Virus record (IMG/VR): IMGVR_UViG_3300014962_000021
Location: 1-29,993 of that record
Length of the DNA: 29,993 nucleotides
Direction: 5' to 3' (one strand)
DNA from: a virus
The notes under the pieces are model-generated. The model saw only the letters and a list, made by a program, of their open reading frames with translations. It was not told where the DNA came from and made no database searches. Every line of letters begins with the position of its first letter. Positions within the stretch are counted from its first letter, which is position 1. Made by a program: the position numbers and the translations under genes. Positions 1 through 8,106 of this stretch are shown here, one piece after another.

Positions 1-1
1 A

Positions 2-1294
2 AAGGAAGCCGCTAAAAAAGCTGCCGAAGCCGCCAAAAAAAAGGCAGAAGAGGACAAAAAACGCGCCGAAATGGAGGCCCGAAACCTTCAATTTTTGCGC
101 GAGGAGTTGAAGAAAACCGAGGAGCAACTCGCCAAATACTCTAATAAATCTCTTATACCAACCGAACTTTTGCAAAAATATAAGAGCTTACAAGGGGAGA
201 TCCAAAACGTCGAGAAGACGCTCGAAGAATTGTTCAAGAAAGAGGAGCTTGTAGTGCCCGTCAACGTGGAAATAACGCCCTCTTCCCTCACCAAAATGCA
301 AGGCGATCTTGATTTGATCCACAAGATGAGCAAAAAAGCTGCGTATGAGGCGGCCAAAGCGGTCCAAGATGCAGGAAAAAAAGATCGGACAACGATCGAA
401 GAGGATAACAAGAAAAAACTTGATCAAGAAAAAGACCTTCGCGAGCAGATCAAACAAGCGTCGATCCAGTTGGCGCAAGACGCGTCCGATGTAATTTTCG
501 AGCTCGAGGCCGAGAATGCCGAGCGCCGTTTAGAAAAACGTTTGGAGGAGCTTGACACGCAGGAAAGCGCGCAGCTGGCCCTTGTGGAAGGCAACGCCAT
601 TGCCGAACAGCAGGTGCGTGAAGAGTTCGACGCACAACGCGAGCAGTTGGAACGTGAAGCGTTTGAACGGAAAAAACGCATGGATATAGCCCAAGCAGTC
701 ATGAACGGCGCCTTGGGCATTACATCAGCCTTGACACAGGTTCCCGCTGGTTTCGTTATGGCTGCATTGGTTGCCGCTCAAACGGCCATTCAAGTCGCCA
801 CCATTGCGTCCCAACAATTCGCCCGTGGCGGTCTGATCAAGGGCGAGATGACACCAAAGGCCGAGCACGGTATTTTTGTCGGCCCATCGCACGCTGGCGG
901 CGGTATCAACACCCGCTTGTCGGGGCGCCGTGTCAACGTCGAGGGCGGGGAGTATTTCGAGCGCCTCCGCAACGGCTCAACGGTTGTCATCAACAAGCGT
1001 TCCACGTCCCGCTTCCGCGATGCGCTGCTCTCTCAGGCAGGCCGCGATTACCCGGGCAAGCTCCAAACGCTTTCGGGGATCAATCAGTACGGCGGCGGCG
1101 TGCCGTTGTTCGCGATGGGCGGCCTTGTGCCGACGATGGGCAACGCGTCCGTCGATCCAAATCAAAACGTGCAGTTGCAACTGCTGGCCGCATCGATTGA
1201 CAAACTTTCCAACCGCGTGCCCGTCCTCACGGTTCAGTCGTATGACACCGTTAACACGCGTGCTAACCAAGTCAAAACTTTGCAAGGGCTATGA
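2..1294 (+). CDS. Tape measure protein, C-terminal part (5' end outside window)
   Basis: The frame is open from base 2, so the first internal ATG at 71 is not the true start and the gene begins outside the window. The visible 430 residues start with an Ala/Lys/Glu-rich coiled coil that runs through most of the first half. A hydrophobic Ala/Val-rich segment follows (around bases 690-810), then a Gly-rich tail with the pattern GPSHAGGGI...VEGGEY...VVINKRST. That tail is common at the end of Bacteroidota phage tape-measure and tail-length proteins. The role is to set tail length and line the tail tube. The stop overlaps the next start (ATGA), as expected inside a tail operon. The family call comes from composition and position, not from a catalytic motif. 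Confidence 0.75.
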   Translation, partial: KEAAKKAAEAAKKKAEEDKKRAEMEARNLQFLREELKKTEEQLAKYSNKSLIPTELLQKYKSLQGEIQNVEKTLEELFKKEELVVPVNVEITPSSLTKMQGDLDLIHKMSKKAAYEAAKAVQDAGKKDRTTIEEDNKKKLDQEKDLREQIKQASIQLAQDASDVIFELEAENAERRLEKRLEELDTQESAQLALVEGNAIAEQQVREEFDAQREQLEREAFERKKRMDIAQAVMNGALGITSALTQVPAGFVMAALVAAQTAIQVATIASQQFARGGLIKGEMTPKAEHGIFVGPSHAGGGINTRLSGRRVNVEGGEYFERLRNGSTVVINKRSTSRFRDALLSQAGRDYPGKLQTLSGINQYGGGVPLFAMGGLVPTMGNASVDPNQNVQLQLLAASIDKLSNRVPVLTVQSYDTVNTRANQVKTLQGL

Positions 1295-2568
1295 TCATTC
1301 TTGAACCCACATATCAACTGAACGCGGGCTGCGATAACCAGCCGTTTTGGTCGGAAATCGACCGTTCGACTTACCCGAACACGTACCGGGCAAAGATCGC
1401 CACCAAGATCAACGCGGTGGATTATGTGCAAAACGGACAAACGGCGCTTCTGATCGCCGACGCTCGGGAGGTTGACCCGTATACATGGGAGTTCCGTTGG
1501 GACATTTCGCCAGTGCTCAAAGAGTATTTCGCCCAAAAGCAGCGCGAGGCAGGCGATCTGCCGTTGTGCTTTCAAACAAGTCTGATTGGGTGGAACGGCA
1601 TTCAGGATATGAACGATAGCTACTGCAAAGCTGAATGCAAGGTTCTGTATTATGAAATTGACGGGCAAAACCACGAGGTACAGAGCGGGCAAATCGACAC
1701 GTCAAACGAGTTCACGTTCATTAACGCCTTCACCAAGTTCGACGAAATAACGAACCTAAACGACTTCAATCCGTCATTTGGAGCGGCACGGTTCCTCACC
1801 AACTGCCCGCAACGGACGGTAATAGATCCCGACGAGGCAGCGTTCTTGTCGTTTATGGGTTACAAGGCGTGTGTTCAAACGGCCATCCGCTACCGTGGTT
1901 TTTCGGCGAACGGCACATTGCTTTGGACGCGCTACAAGTACATCGATGCGCCTGACTTGACGTTAAACCAGATCCCGACGGGCCTCCGCCAGTTGCGCAC
2001 CATGCAGGCCGAGGGCGATTTCGACTTGTCGTTTGGCACCTTCACGACCAATGTGGACGGCTATACCGTGGACGTGGGGTGTTACGATGACGATGTTTAC
2101 TCCGCGTTCACCGAAACATACGTGTATGAAGTGCAACAAAATTGCGGCATCCGCTTGTTCTTCAAAAACATGTACGGATGTTTGGATGCCGTGACGTTCA
2201 CGGGCGTTAACCAGATCACCAACAGCCCTGTGAGCAGGCTATATGCGAAGATCATGGACAACACCGTGCCGCATACGCCCCAGATGTACGGTGCGGCCAA
2301 ATACGGGGCGGTCGATTACGACATTTACCGCTTGTCCCTTGACGATGTGAACGGCGAACAGCGCGAGTGGCTGCGTGAATTGCAGGTGTCACCGCTGGTG
2401 TGCATCGAGATCGGCGGCACGTTCGGCAAAACAGGTGGAGGTAACCAAGAGTATGTGCCCGTTCGCGTCGACGATGTGGAGGGGCTGATATACGACCGCA
2501 CGGCATCCGTCTATCCTTTGGAACTCACCATGCGCGTCGCTCAAAACAAGTACAAACACGTTATCTGA
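1291..2568 (+). CDS. Tail structural protein, distal-tail/baseplate candidate
   Basis: The 425-residue protein is soluble, has no signal peptide or membrane segment, and is rich in Tyr, Asp and beta-type sequence. It lies between the tape measure and a large baseplate-like protein, the usual place of a distal tail protein. Its start overlaps the tape-measure stop by four bases, and its stop shares one base with the next start (TGATG), so the three genes are translationally coupled. Near the C-terminus it has a Gly-rich loop (GGTFGKTGGGNQEY) and then a beta-rich segment. I do not recognise a named domain. The role is inferred from synteny and size only. Confidence 0.6.
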   Translation: MIILEPTYQLNAGCDNQPFWSEIDRSTYPNTYRAKIATKINAVDYVQNGQTALLIADAREVDPYTWEFRWDISPVLKEYFAQKQREAGDLPLCFQTSLIGWNGIQDMNDSYCKAECKVLYYEIDGQNHEVQSGQIDTSNEFTFINAFTKFDEITNLNDFNPSFGAARFLTNCPQRTVIDPDEAAFLSFMGYKACVQTAIRYRGFSANGTLLWTRYKYIDAPDLTLNQIPTGLRQLRTMQAEGDFDLSFGTFTTNVDGYTVDVGCYDDDVYSAFTETYVYEVQQNCGIRLFFKNMYGCLDAVTFTGVNQITNSPVSRLYAKIMDNTVPHTPQMYGAAKYGAVDYDIYRLSLDDVNGEQREWLRELQVSPLVCIEIGGTFGKTGGGNQEYVPVRVDDVEGLIYDRTASVYPLELTMRVAQNKYKHVI

Positions 2569-4757
2569 TGGTCCGACTGTTAGTTTACCCTGTGGGCGGT
2601 GGGTTGCCCGAAACGCTGGATTTTGAGGCAGCGGATAGCCTTTCCGATGCGCTGGTCTTGGATCTCCGCCCGACGGATGCCGAGAACGTCCTGAAAGGCG
2701 GGGCCACGGAATACAGTTTTGACGTGCCGCAAACGCCGATCAACCGCCGCGTCTTTGACGACTGGCAGAACTGGCAGCGGGACGCCGGCACGGCCACGTT
2801 ATACCGCGATGCGATCTTGGAGGTGGACGGCTTCCCCGCTCGGTTGGGCAAACTGGCTTTGATGAGCGCAACTGATGAGGTGGCCCGCCTAACCATGTTT
2901 TTCGACAGCGAAGATCCGTTTCGGGCGCTGCAAGATTTGCGCGTGAACGAGTTGGATTGGGATATTATTCCGACAACAAGCATCCCTGCCTTGGCCGTTA
3001 ATTTCCCTTTTTTTTCGGGAACGTCAAATGTTTTGGCGATACCCGCCAAATTGCGTAGTTGGCCGCTGAATGGGTTTAACCGCGTCGTGACCAACGCCGA
3101 CTTCTATCCGTGCATTCAGGTCAAGGATATATTGTACCAAGCTCTCCAACGGACGACCCCGACGGCCCCAGCTACGTTGGATTTTATCGCGCAATGGTGC
3201 GGATCGGATGTGTTTGAAAACTTGGTGCTTTTCCTCAACAAAAACCGCGATTATGACGCCGAGTATTTGCGCAGGCTTTACGGCGCTTTGGTCGGGCAAT
3301 TGAATTTTACCTTAACGGTCCCTGCCGGCATCGTAATCAATGGGGCATCTACATTTTTGAATAATGATACCACGGATGGGTTTTATGACAACAACGGCAA
3401 TTATGATACGACGCTGGCGCTTTATACTGCGCCTTATGCGGGTATTTATCGCTTTGATATAACATTCAAGACGGGCACTGCGTTTCCCGCTGGCCTTAAT
3501 CAAATGGGTATGCGCTTCATGCTCAACGCGGTTTTGTTGAGCGCGCAAACAGGCCCAGCCATGTACAACGGAACGGATTACACTTTCACTTTTACGGCTG
3601 CAAATGTTACAATGGCAGCGGGTGACACAATGGGATTTGATTGGGTGAGTGGTTCGATAGGCGGCACTTGGACTTTTGAAAGTGCAAAGCTGAAAATTCA
3701 AATGCAGTCCGACAGTTATGCAGCAGGTAATACGCCGATGCTAACGGGAGGATGGATTCCACGCGACTGGTCCGTGGCGGACGTGTTCCGCGACGTGTTC
3801 CGCATGTTCAATTTGCGGATGTTTTGGGACAATATCCGTCAGAATTTAGCCATCGCCCCCGCACGCCGTTGGTATAACCAATTGGACGGACAGAGCTATT
3901 CGGGCTTTATGACACAGCCCGAAACGGATTGGACGGACTTGGTGGTGGAACCGCCCTCCGAGGTAATCGCCGAGCGTTGGGCGTGGGACTATTGGCTTTT
4001 GCACCGCGAACCTGCCGATGGATGGTTAAAAGTACAAAGTGATTTGTCAGAAGTCCGTTCGGCTGGCGGCCGCATAAATACGGGCCGTGAAGGCGCGCAG
4101 AGAAACGAAAACGAGCTTGAATTAGGCGCCGCAATGGCACATATTTTCGACGGAACCATAAGCGACCCTGCATATACGACCGTCATGCTACCAATGCTCA
4201 TGCGTGAAAACCATGAAGCAAATCCGATCGGACAAACTTCATTTAACGAAGACGACACCTGCTTTTATCTCATGGTTGGCCGTCCGCAATTAGCGACCGA
4301 AAACGGCATGATTAGGACCTATGACATACCAAGTGCCATAGAAGCCTATTTTGCATGCTGGAGAGGCAGTCAAATACCGTACGACTTCAATAGTAATACA
4401 AACCTTTTTGACCGTCCGTCGCTGGCCTTTGGTGACGAGACGAGCATAAATGGTAATCCGATTCCCGGGCTGATTTCTAACTACCATTACGGCACCATCC
4501 AGTCGGCTAACAACGGAAAGTTAATGAAGGCGTATATCCGCCTCTCGTCCGTTGCCCTGCAGACATACACGTTTGACCGCCCCGTGCGCATAGGTCCGCG
4601 TATTTTCGAGGTGCTCCGCATTAACGGCAAACCAGTTGAGAGCGACATTTACGAAGTGACGCTGCAAACGATCGATTACCCAGACGCGGCTTCGCTGCTT
4701 TGGCTGCAAAACCCCAACACCGCCACTTATCTAACGTACGATGCCGATCCCGAGTGA
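2568..4757 (+). CDS. Large tail/baseplate protein with inserted C1q/TNF-like domain
   Basis: The 729-residue protein directly follows the distal-tail candidate. Residues 1-243 and about 381-729 look like one tail-hub type protein; the segment WSVADVFRDVFRMFNLRM opens the second part. Between them, residues about 244-380 have the pattern of a C1q/TNF-like jelly roll: an Asn/Asp-rich start, then APYAGIYRFDITFKTG, and alternating beta strands to KLKIQ. The DNA for this insert, and again at about 4020-4450, is visibly richer in A+T than its flanks, which suggests domain exchange. Such domains often bind host glycans, so a receptor-binding role is plausible but inferred. The stop lies inside the next gene, a 17-base overlap. 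Confidence 0.65.
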   Translation: MVRLLVYPVGGGLPETLDFEAADSLSDALVLDLRPTDAENVLKGGATEYSFDVPQTPINRRVFDDWQNWQRDAGTATLYRDAILEVDGFPARLGKLALMSATDEVARLTMFFDSEDPFRALQDLRVNELDWDIIPTTSIPALAVNFPFFSGTSNVLAIPAKLRSWPLNGFNRVVTNADFYPCIQVKDILYQALQRTTPTAPATLDFIAQWCGSDVFENLVLFLNKNRDYDAEYLRRLYGALVGQLNFTLTVPAGIVINGASTFLNNDTTDGFYDNNGNYDTTLALYTAPYAGIYRFDITFKTGTAFPAGLNQMGMRFMLNAVLLSAQTGPAMYNGTDYTFTFTAANVTMAAGDTMGFDWVSGSIGGTWTFESAKLKIQMQSDSYAAGNTPMLTGGWIPRDWSVADVFRDVFRMFNLRMFWDNIRQNLAIAPARRWYNQLDGQSYSGFMTQPETDWTDLVVEPPSEVIAERWAWDYWLLHREPADGWLKVQSDLSEVRSAGGRINTGREGAQRNENELELGAAMAHIFDGTISDPAYTTVMLPMLMRENHEANPIGQTSFNEDDTCFYLMVGRPQLATENGMIRTYDIPSAIEAYFACWRGSQIPYDFNSNTNLFDRPSLAFGDETSINGNPIPGLISNYHYGTIQSANNGKLMKAYIRLSSVALQTYTFDRPVRIGPRIFEVLRINGKPVESDIYEVTLQTIDYPDAASLLWLQNPNTATYLTYDADPE

Positions 4758-5007
4758 ACTATCCAAGAAGATCCGAATGGACTTCTATCGCATGTGCACG
4801 GGCGTTGAGCTTGCCGATTACGCTGAAATGCCGTGGCGCTTTCGGCACGCTCTCGAAATCATGGACGAACGGGCGATGCGGGTGGCGTGTATCCGTCACC
4901 ATTTGGCGAACAAGGCGGCGCGATCCTGCACCACCATAGCCATCCGTTACGGCGTGAGTAACGAAGCCGTGCGTCGCTTACGTGTTCGGCGTGCAGATGA
5001 ATCGTAA
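4741..5007 (+). CDS. Small basic protein with helix-turn-helix-like segment
   Basis: The 88-residue basic protein overlaps the end of the tail gene by 17 bases. Its C-terminal third (SCTTIAIRYGVSNEAVRRLR) reads as a helix-turn-helix, with a short helix, the turn YGVS and a recognition helix. The first half has Arg/Met-rich helices and several His/Arg residues. It is the last plus-strand gene before the opposing glycosyltransferase island, and its 3' end overlaps the end of that island's last gene by 30 bases, so the two transcription units converge without room for a terminator. It could be a regulator or a small virion-associated protein. Function is not known. Confidence 0.55.
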   Translation: MPIPSELSKKIRMDFYRMCTGVELADYAEMPWRFRHALEIMDERAMRVACIRHHLANKAARSCTTIAIRYGVSNEAVRRLRVRRADES

Positions 5008-5664
5008 GACGCTTATTTGGCCGTCGCGTATCGGATTTGTTTGATTGATTTCCCAGCCATCGCTGCTTATGCGGCCTCCCGTGTATGGGTCGCGGCGCAT
5101 CTTTTCCAACAGGTCGCGGTTTTTCCACAGCAAATCGCCGTCTATTTCCCGCTCGTGAGCAAGGGATACGAAGTACTGATTGTAGCGCCGGCGCATCGTT
5201 AGGCCCGATGCCTTCACCCGAACGAGCAGCGCGTCGTCCTCACCGCCCCAGCCCCAAAAATCCATCGGAAAGCCGCCTACCGAAATCATGCTTCGCGGTG
5301 TGGTGGCCACAACCCCGCCAAAGTAGTCTTGGTAAGGCATCTTGTTTTTGAACTGCGAAACGCAGGTAGCAAGGTGCACAAAATCCGCCTCGAGCTGGTG
5401 GTAATTGACTGACGGCGCGGGCAGCATGTCCACGTCGTGCAGGGCGATGGGCGTATCTCTACCTAATATGCGATCAACTTGCATAACTCCAAGGTTTAGC
5501 AGCGCCCCACGGTTGAACGGCTCTCCCTCAGCCTGCTCCATTATGAATATCCAAGGGTCGTATTTGCCGCGCGAGTGCTCCAAGATGCGCTTGGTAAATT
5601 GCGCCAAATGCGCGTCGCGGTCGCGGAATGGGATAATGAACCCTACTTTTGTTTTTGCGCCCAT
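4978..5664 (-). CDS. Galactosyltransferase-like glycosyltransferase (GT7 type)
   Basis: With the start at 5664 the protein has 228 residues. The start was chosen because VGFIIPFRDRD, the opening strand of the fold, follows at once, and because it overlaps the upstream gene's stop by 22 bases. The motifs match the beta-1,4-galactosyltransferase family: FNRGALLNLG (residues 50-59), the metal-binding DVD (77-79) and FWGWGGEDD (136-144), which holds the catalytic acidic residues. The family transfers galactose or GalNAc from a UDP donor. The length is that of a bare catalytic domain with no membrane anchor, so it should act in the cytoplasm. It is the third and last gene of the minus-strand island. 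The acceptor is unknown; virion proteins, DNA or host glycans are all possible. Confidence 0.8.
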   Translation of the reverse strand: MGAKTKVGFIIPFRDRDAHLAQFTKRILEHSRGKYDPWIFIMEQAEGEPFNRGALLNLGVMQVDRILGRDTPIALHDVDMLPAPSVNYHQLEADFVHLATCVSQFKNKMPYQDYFGGVVATTPRSMISVGGFPMDFWGWGGEDDALLVRVKASGLTMRRRYNQYFVSLAHEREIDGDLLWKNRDLLEKMRRDPYTGGRISSDGWEINQTNPIRDGQISVLRFICTPNT

Positions 5665-6248
5665 TGGAATAGGTCGTTTATGCGGGTGGTGTGGAATGGG
5701 TCGTGGCCATATTCGCGGGAATACCACGTGTGGACAAAGAAATCGGACTCCGTCGATATGCCGTCGGGCAACGTGCGGACGGGGATCGTTTGGTAAGGCA
5801 GGTTTTTGACCCTGTACAGATGATCGTACAGGCCCCAAAACGGTTCGTTGTCAGGATCGGACGGTTGCCATGCGTTTCTGATCTGCTCCTTCTTGACGTC
5901 ACGCAAGGCGATTCGAGCGCGATATGTGTCCAAGATCCAAAAGAACGGGTTGCCGATGTGGTCGGGATGGGCAAGGCGGTGCGGTATATCGCACTCGGAT
6001 ACGATGTAATCGATGTCTTCCAAAACCAGTTTGTACACCGTCACCCAGTCCCATACGAAACAGTCCAAATCGCAGATAACGATCTTGTCAAAAGGGCCGT
6101 AAATCGCCGACCAGAGAAAGTCGAAAGCGCCCTCGAAGCCATCGCAGTTGTGGATGTGGAAGCGCTCGAACCGCTGGTTTGTCGGCAGCGTGGTCTTGAA
6201 TTTGTCGAACAGCGTGCCGTTGAACGCCCGTGTGGTTATAGCGACCAT
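5643..6248 (-). CDS. Glycosyltransferase-like protein with DxD motif (GT-A fold)
   Basis: The 201-residue protein starts with a beta strand (MVAITTRAFN). After FDKIVICDLDCF it carries DLD at residues 60-62, the usual nucleotide-sugar/metal-binding DxD of GT-A enzymes. Later segments contain many Trp and His residues (NPFFWILDTY, FFVHTWYSREYGHD), as is common in acceptor pockets. It overlaps its upstream neighbour by 13 bases and its downstream neighbour by 22, so the three transferases form one operon. I cannot assign a sugar or a numbered family. The call rests on the DxD environment and on the neighbours. Confidence 0.65.
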   Translation of the reverse strand: MVAITTRAFNGTLFDKFKTTLPTNQRFERFHIHNCDGFEGAFDFLWSAIYGPFDKIVICDLDCFVWDWVTVYKLVLEDIDYIVSECDIPHRLAHPDHIGNPFFWILDTYRARIALRDVKKEQIRNAWQPSDPDNEPFWGLYDHLYRVKNLPYQTIPVRTLPDGISTESDFFVHTWYSREYGHDPFHTTRINDLFQWAQKQK

Positions 6249-6904
6249 TGATCTTCTTTGTGCCGTTCGCCGCCCGTGTGTCGGACGTAGCCCAGCGGAT
6301 TGGATGTAATCGCGGCGTAATATCCGCGCTTGAAGAATAGCTCACCGATATGCTTTTCGGCACGCCAGCCTGAGAGGCTGCGAGTATTTTCCACATAGCC
6401 GATCGTACCGCACTCTTTGAACCTTCGCAGGCCCGGGTTGAGCGAAAAGCCGCGCCACGGGCGTCTGCTGAATGGGCTGCCCGTTGCCATGATCGGCCCT
6501 TCGCGGCGCGTCTTTACTATCGCGTGGCCGTTTGTGTCGTTATGCGCTCGAATCCACACTTGTAAGCAGTGCGGATCCGCGTTGAGCCGAAAATACGACT
6601 CGGCCAAAAACGGCCCGCCGTAGAACTCCCAATCATCTTCGCAGTGAAATATCCACGGTGTCCGCACCTGCCTGTACAACCGATCGAGCGCAGCCATGTG
6701 GCCGCCTTTGCCCTCGGGATAGAGCCATTTCACGAACGGAAACAGGTCTTTGGCAGCTGAATTGTCCGTCGCTGGTTCGTCTTCGTTTATCCACACGCTA
6801 TCGAAGTCGGCCAAAGGGTGCGCTGCATTCAATGTGAGCAGCGTATGGACCAGCAGATCGGGCCGTCCGCAGGCAGTAAGTACAATTGTTGTGCGGTCGA
6901 TCAT
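6236..6904 (-). CDS. Glycosyltransferase, GT2-like
   Basis: The open frame extends upstream, but the start at 6904 (222 residues) is preferred. It places the typical GT2 opening TTIVLTACGRPDLL at residues 5-18, and a -7 promoter element on this strand ends only about 5 bases upstream. The segment TPWIFHCEDDWEFY supplies the acidic EDD (89-91) expected for metal and nucleotide-sugar binding. There is no membrane segment. It is the first gene of the three-gene island and overlaps the next gene by 13 bases. The donor and acceptor are unknown. The island's orientation against the late operon suggests acquired cargo. Confidence 0.7.
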   Translation of the reverse strand: MIDRTTIVLTACGRPDLLVHTLLTLNAAHPLADFDSVWINEDEPATDNSAAKDLFPFVKWLYPEGKGGHMAALDRLYRQVRTPWIFHCEDDWEFYGGPFLAESYFRLNADPHCLQVWIRAHNDTNGHAIVKTRREGPIMATGSPFSRRPWRGFSLNPGLRRFKECGTIGYVENTRSLSGWRAEKHIGELFFKRGYYAAITSNPLGYVRHTGGERHKEDQWSL

Positions 6905-6908
6905 AGCA

Positions 6909-6916
6909 CAAAAGTA
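6909..6916 (-). promoter_or_regulatory. Candidate -7 promoter element for the glycosyltransferase island
   Basis: The minus strand reads TACTTTTG, a perfect match to the Bacteroidota -7 consensus TAnnTTTG. Transcription would start at about base 6904, which is the A of the chosen ATG, so the mRNA would be leaderless. No clear -33 TTTG is present at the expected distance. Confidence 0.45.
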
Positions 6917-6947
6917 ATTATTTCCAAGTTTCGGTAACGATATCGCG

Positions 6948-6955
6948 TATTTTTG
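6948..6955 (+). promoter_or_regulatory. Candidate -7 promoter element for the head operon
   Basis: TATTTTTG matches TAnnTTTG and lies 25 bases before the ATG of the protease/scaffold gene. It is divergent from the minus-strand element about 35 bases away. The -33 element is poor (only TTTC near 6929). Confidence 0.45.
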
Positions 6956-6980
6956 GCATAAACCCTTGTTTTTTTGGGGT

Positions 6981-8081
6981 ATGGAACGCAGAAAACACCC
7001 CCAACCGCTGGACATCAAAGGCCGTTCGATTACCTTAATGGGCGAAATCGGATGGGATTTCAGCGCCCAACAGTTCATCGAGCTGCTCCAAACGATGGGC
7101 AAGGACGAGCCTATCGAGCTTATCATAATGTCGGAGGGCGGCACGGTCGTCGAGGCGAACGCGATCTATGATTTCGTGCGCGTCGAGGGCTACAACGTCA
7201 ACACCACGGTTTACGGTTACGCGGCATCCGCTGCTACCGTGTTGGCCCTTTGTGGAAAGCGCGTGCGCATGGGCAGTTCGTCCGTTTGGATGGTCCACAG
7301 CCCGTATTACATGGAATATGTGGAGCCTGCGATTTTACCCATGCCCGAGGAGGAGGAAGAGAACGGCCCGAGCGAAGTGGAAGACGCATGCGGCCCGGGC
7401 AAACGCAAAGTTCGCGGCAACGGTGAGGAGGGCGGCACGTGGGTTAAACGCATCGAGCCCACCTTGCAAGCCATTGTCGCCGACATTTACGCCCGCAAAA
7501 CGGGCGGCACGCGTGAAGAAATGATCGGATTGATGGAACTTGGCGACCGCACGGGCAAGCTGTACAACGCTGAGGAAACGCTGGCGCTTGGCTTTATTGA
7601 CGAAGTACTCACGGACGCCACTTCACAGGCGGCCGCATTCATAAACCAATTTCAAAACCAAACCAATATCATGACACTCTTGTCCCGTATGGCCGCCCTG
7701 TTCGGCCGTAAGGAGGCGGAAACCACGGAGGATGTGGTAATCGCCGACCTGCAAAACAAAATTGGCGAAATCGCCGAAATCAAAGCCTCTCTTGCCGCTG
7801 TAGTAGCCAAGTTGAATGAGTCGAACGACCCGGGCGACACGCAACCCGAACCCGAGCCGACCGCGCCAGCTGCCGACAACGCCGAACTGTTGGCCGTCAA
7901 GGCGCAAATCGCCGAACTGGCCGCCGCCAATCAGATGCTGGCCGGCGAACTGGCTTCCATCAAGGCCAAAGGCCCCGTTTCGGAGCCGAAAGCCAACGGT
8001 GTCGACCTGAAAGGCGAAACGCCGCAAATGACCCAACAGGAGCGCATCGCCGCACTGTGGGCGCAATCTCAGAAAAACTGA
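6981..8081 (+). CDS. ClpP-like prohead protease fused to scaffold domain
   Basis: The ATG at 6981 is chosen over an upstream TTG because the sequence before it is the promoter leader. In the 366-residue product, residues 12-210 have the ClpP/S14 fold: the strand IELIIMSEGG, catalytic Ser83 in GYAASAATVLAL, His106 in WMVHSPYY and Asp189 in the GDRTGKLYNAEETLALGFIDEV block. An acidic then basic insertion (about 120-150) sits between His and Asp. Residues about 240-340 form a Glu/Ala coiled coil with a Pro-rich linker, typical of a scaffold. Such fusions cleave themselves and the capsid protein during head maturation. The capsid gene follows 25 bases downstream. Confidence 0.85.
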   Translation: MERRKHPQPLDIKGRSITLMGEIGWDFSAQQFIELLQTMGKDEPIELIIMSEGGTVVEANAIYDFVRVEGYNVNTTVYGYAASAATVLALCGKRVRMGSSSVWMVHSPYYMEYVEPAILPMPEEEEENGPSEVEDACGPGKRKVRGNGEEGGTWVKRIEPTLQAIVADIYARKTGGTREEMIGLMELGDRTGKLYNAEETLALGFIDEVLTDATSQAAAFINQFQNQTNIMTLLSRMAALFGRKEAETTEDVVIADLQNKIGEIAEIKASLAAVVAKLNESNDPGDTQPEPEPTAPAADNAELLAVKAQIAELAAANQMLAGELASIKAKGPVSEPKANGVDLKGETPQMTQQERIAALWAQSQKN

Positions 8082-8106
8082 TTTTCCAACCATAACCCCC
8101 AACAAG

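Noticed and set aside
5691-6251. Plus-strand frame of 186 residues in the glycosyltransferase island
   Set aside because: It is antisense to a frame with a DxD motif and coupled neighbours. It has no motif of its own.
6904-7144. Upstream extension of the first glycosyltransferase (about 80 more residues)
   Set aside because: The extension runs through the divergent promoter region and into the protease gene. The start at 6904 gives the normal family N-terminus.
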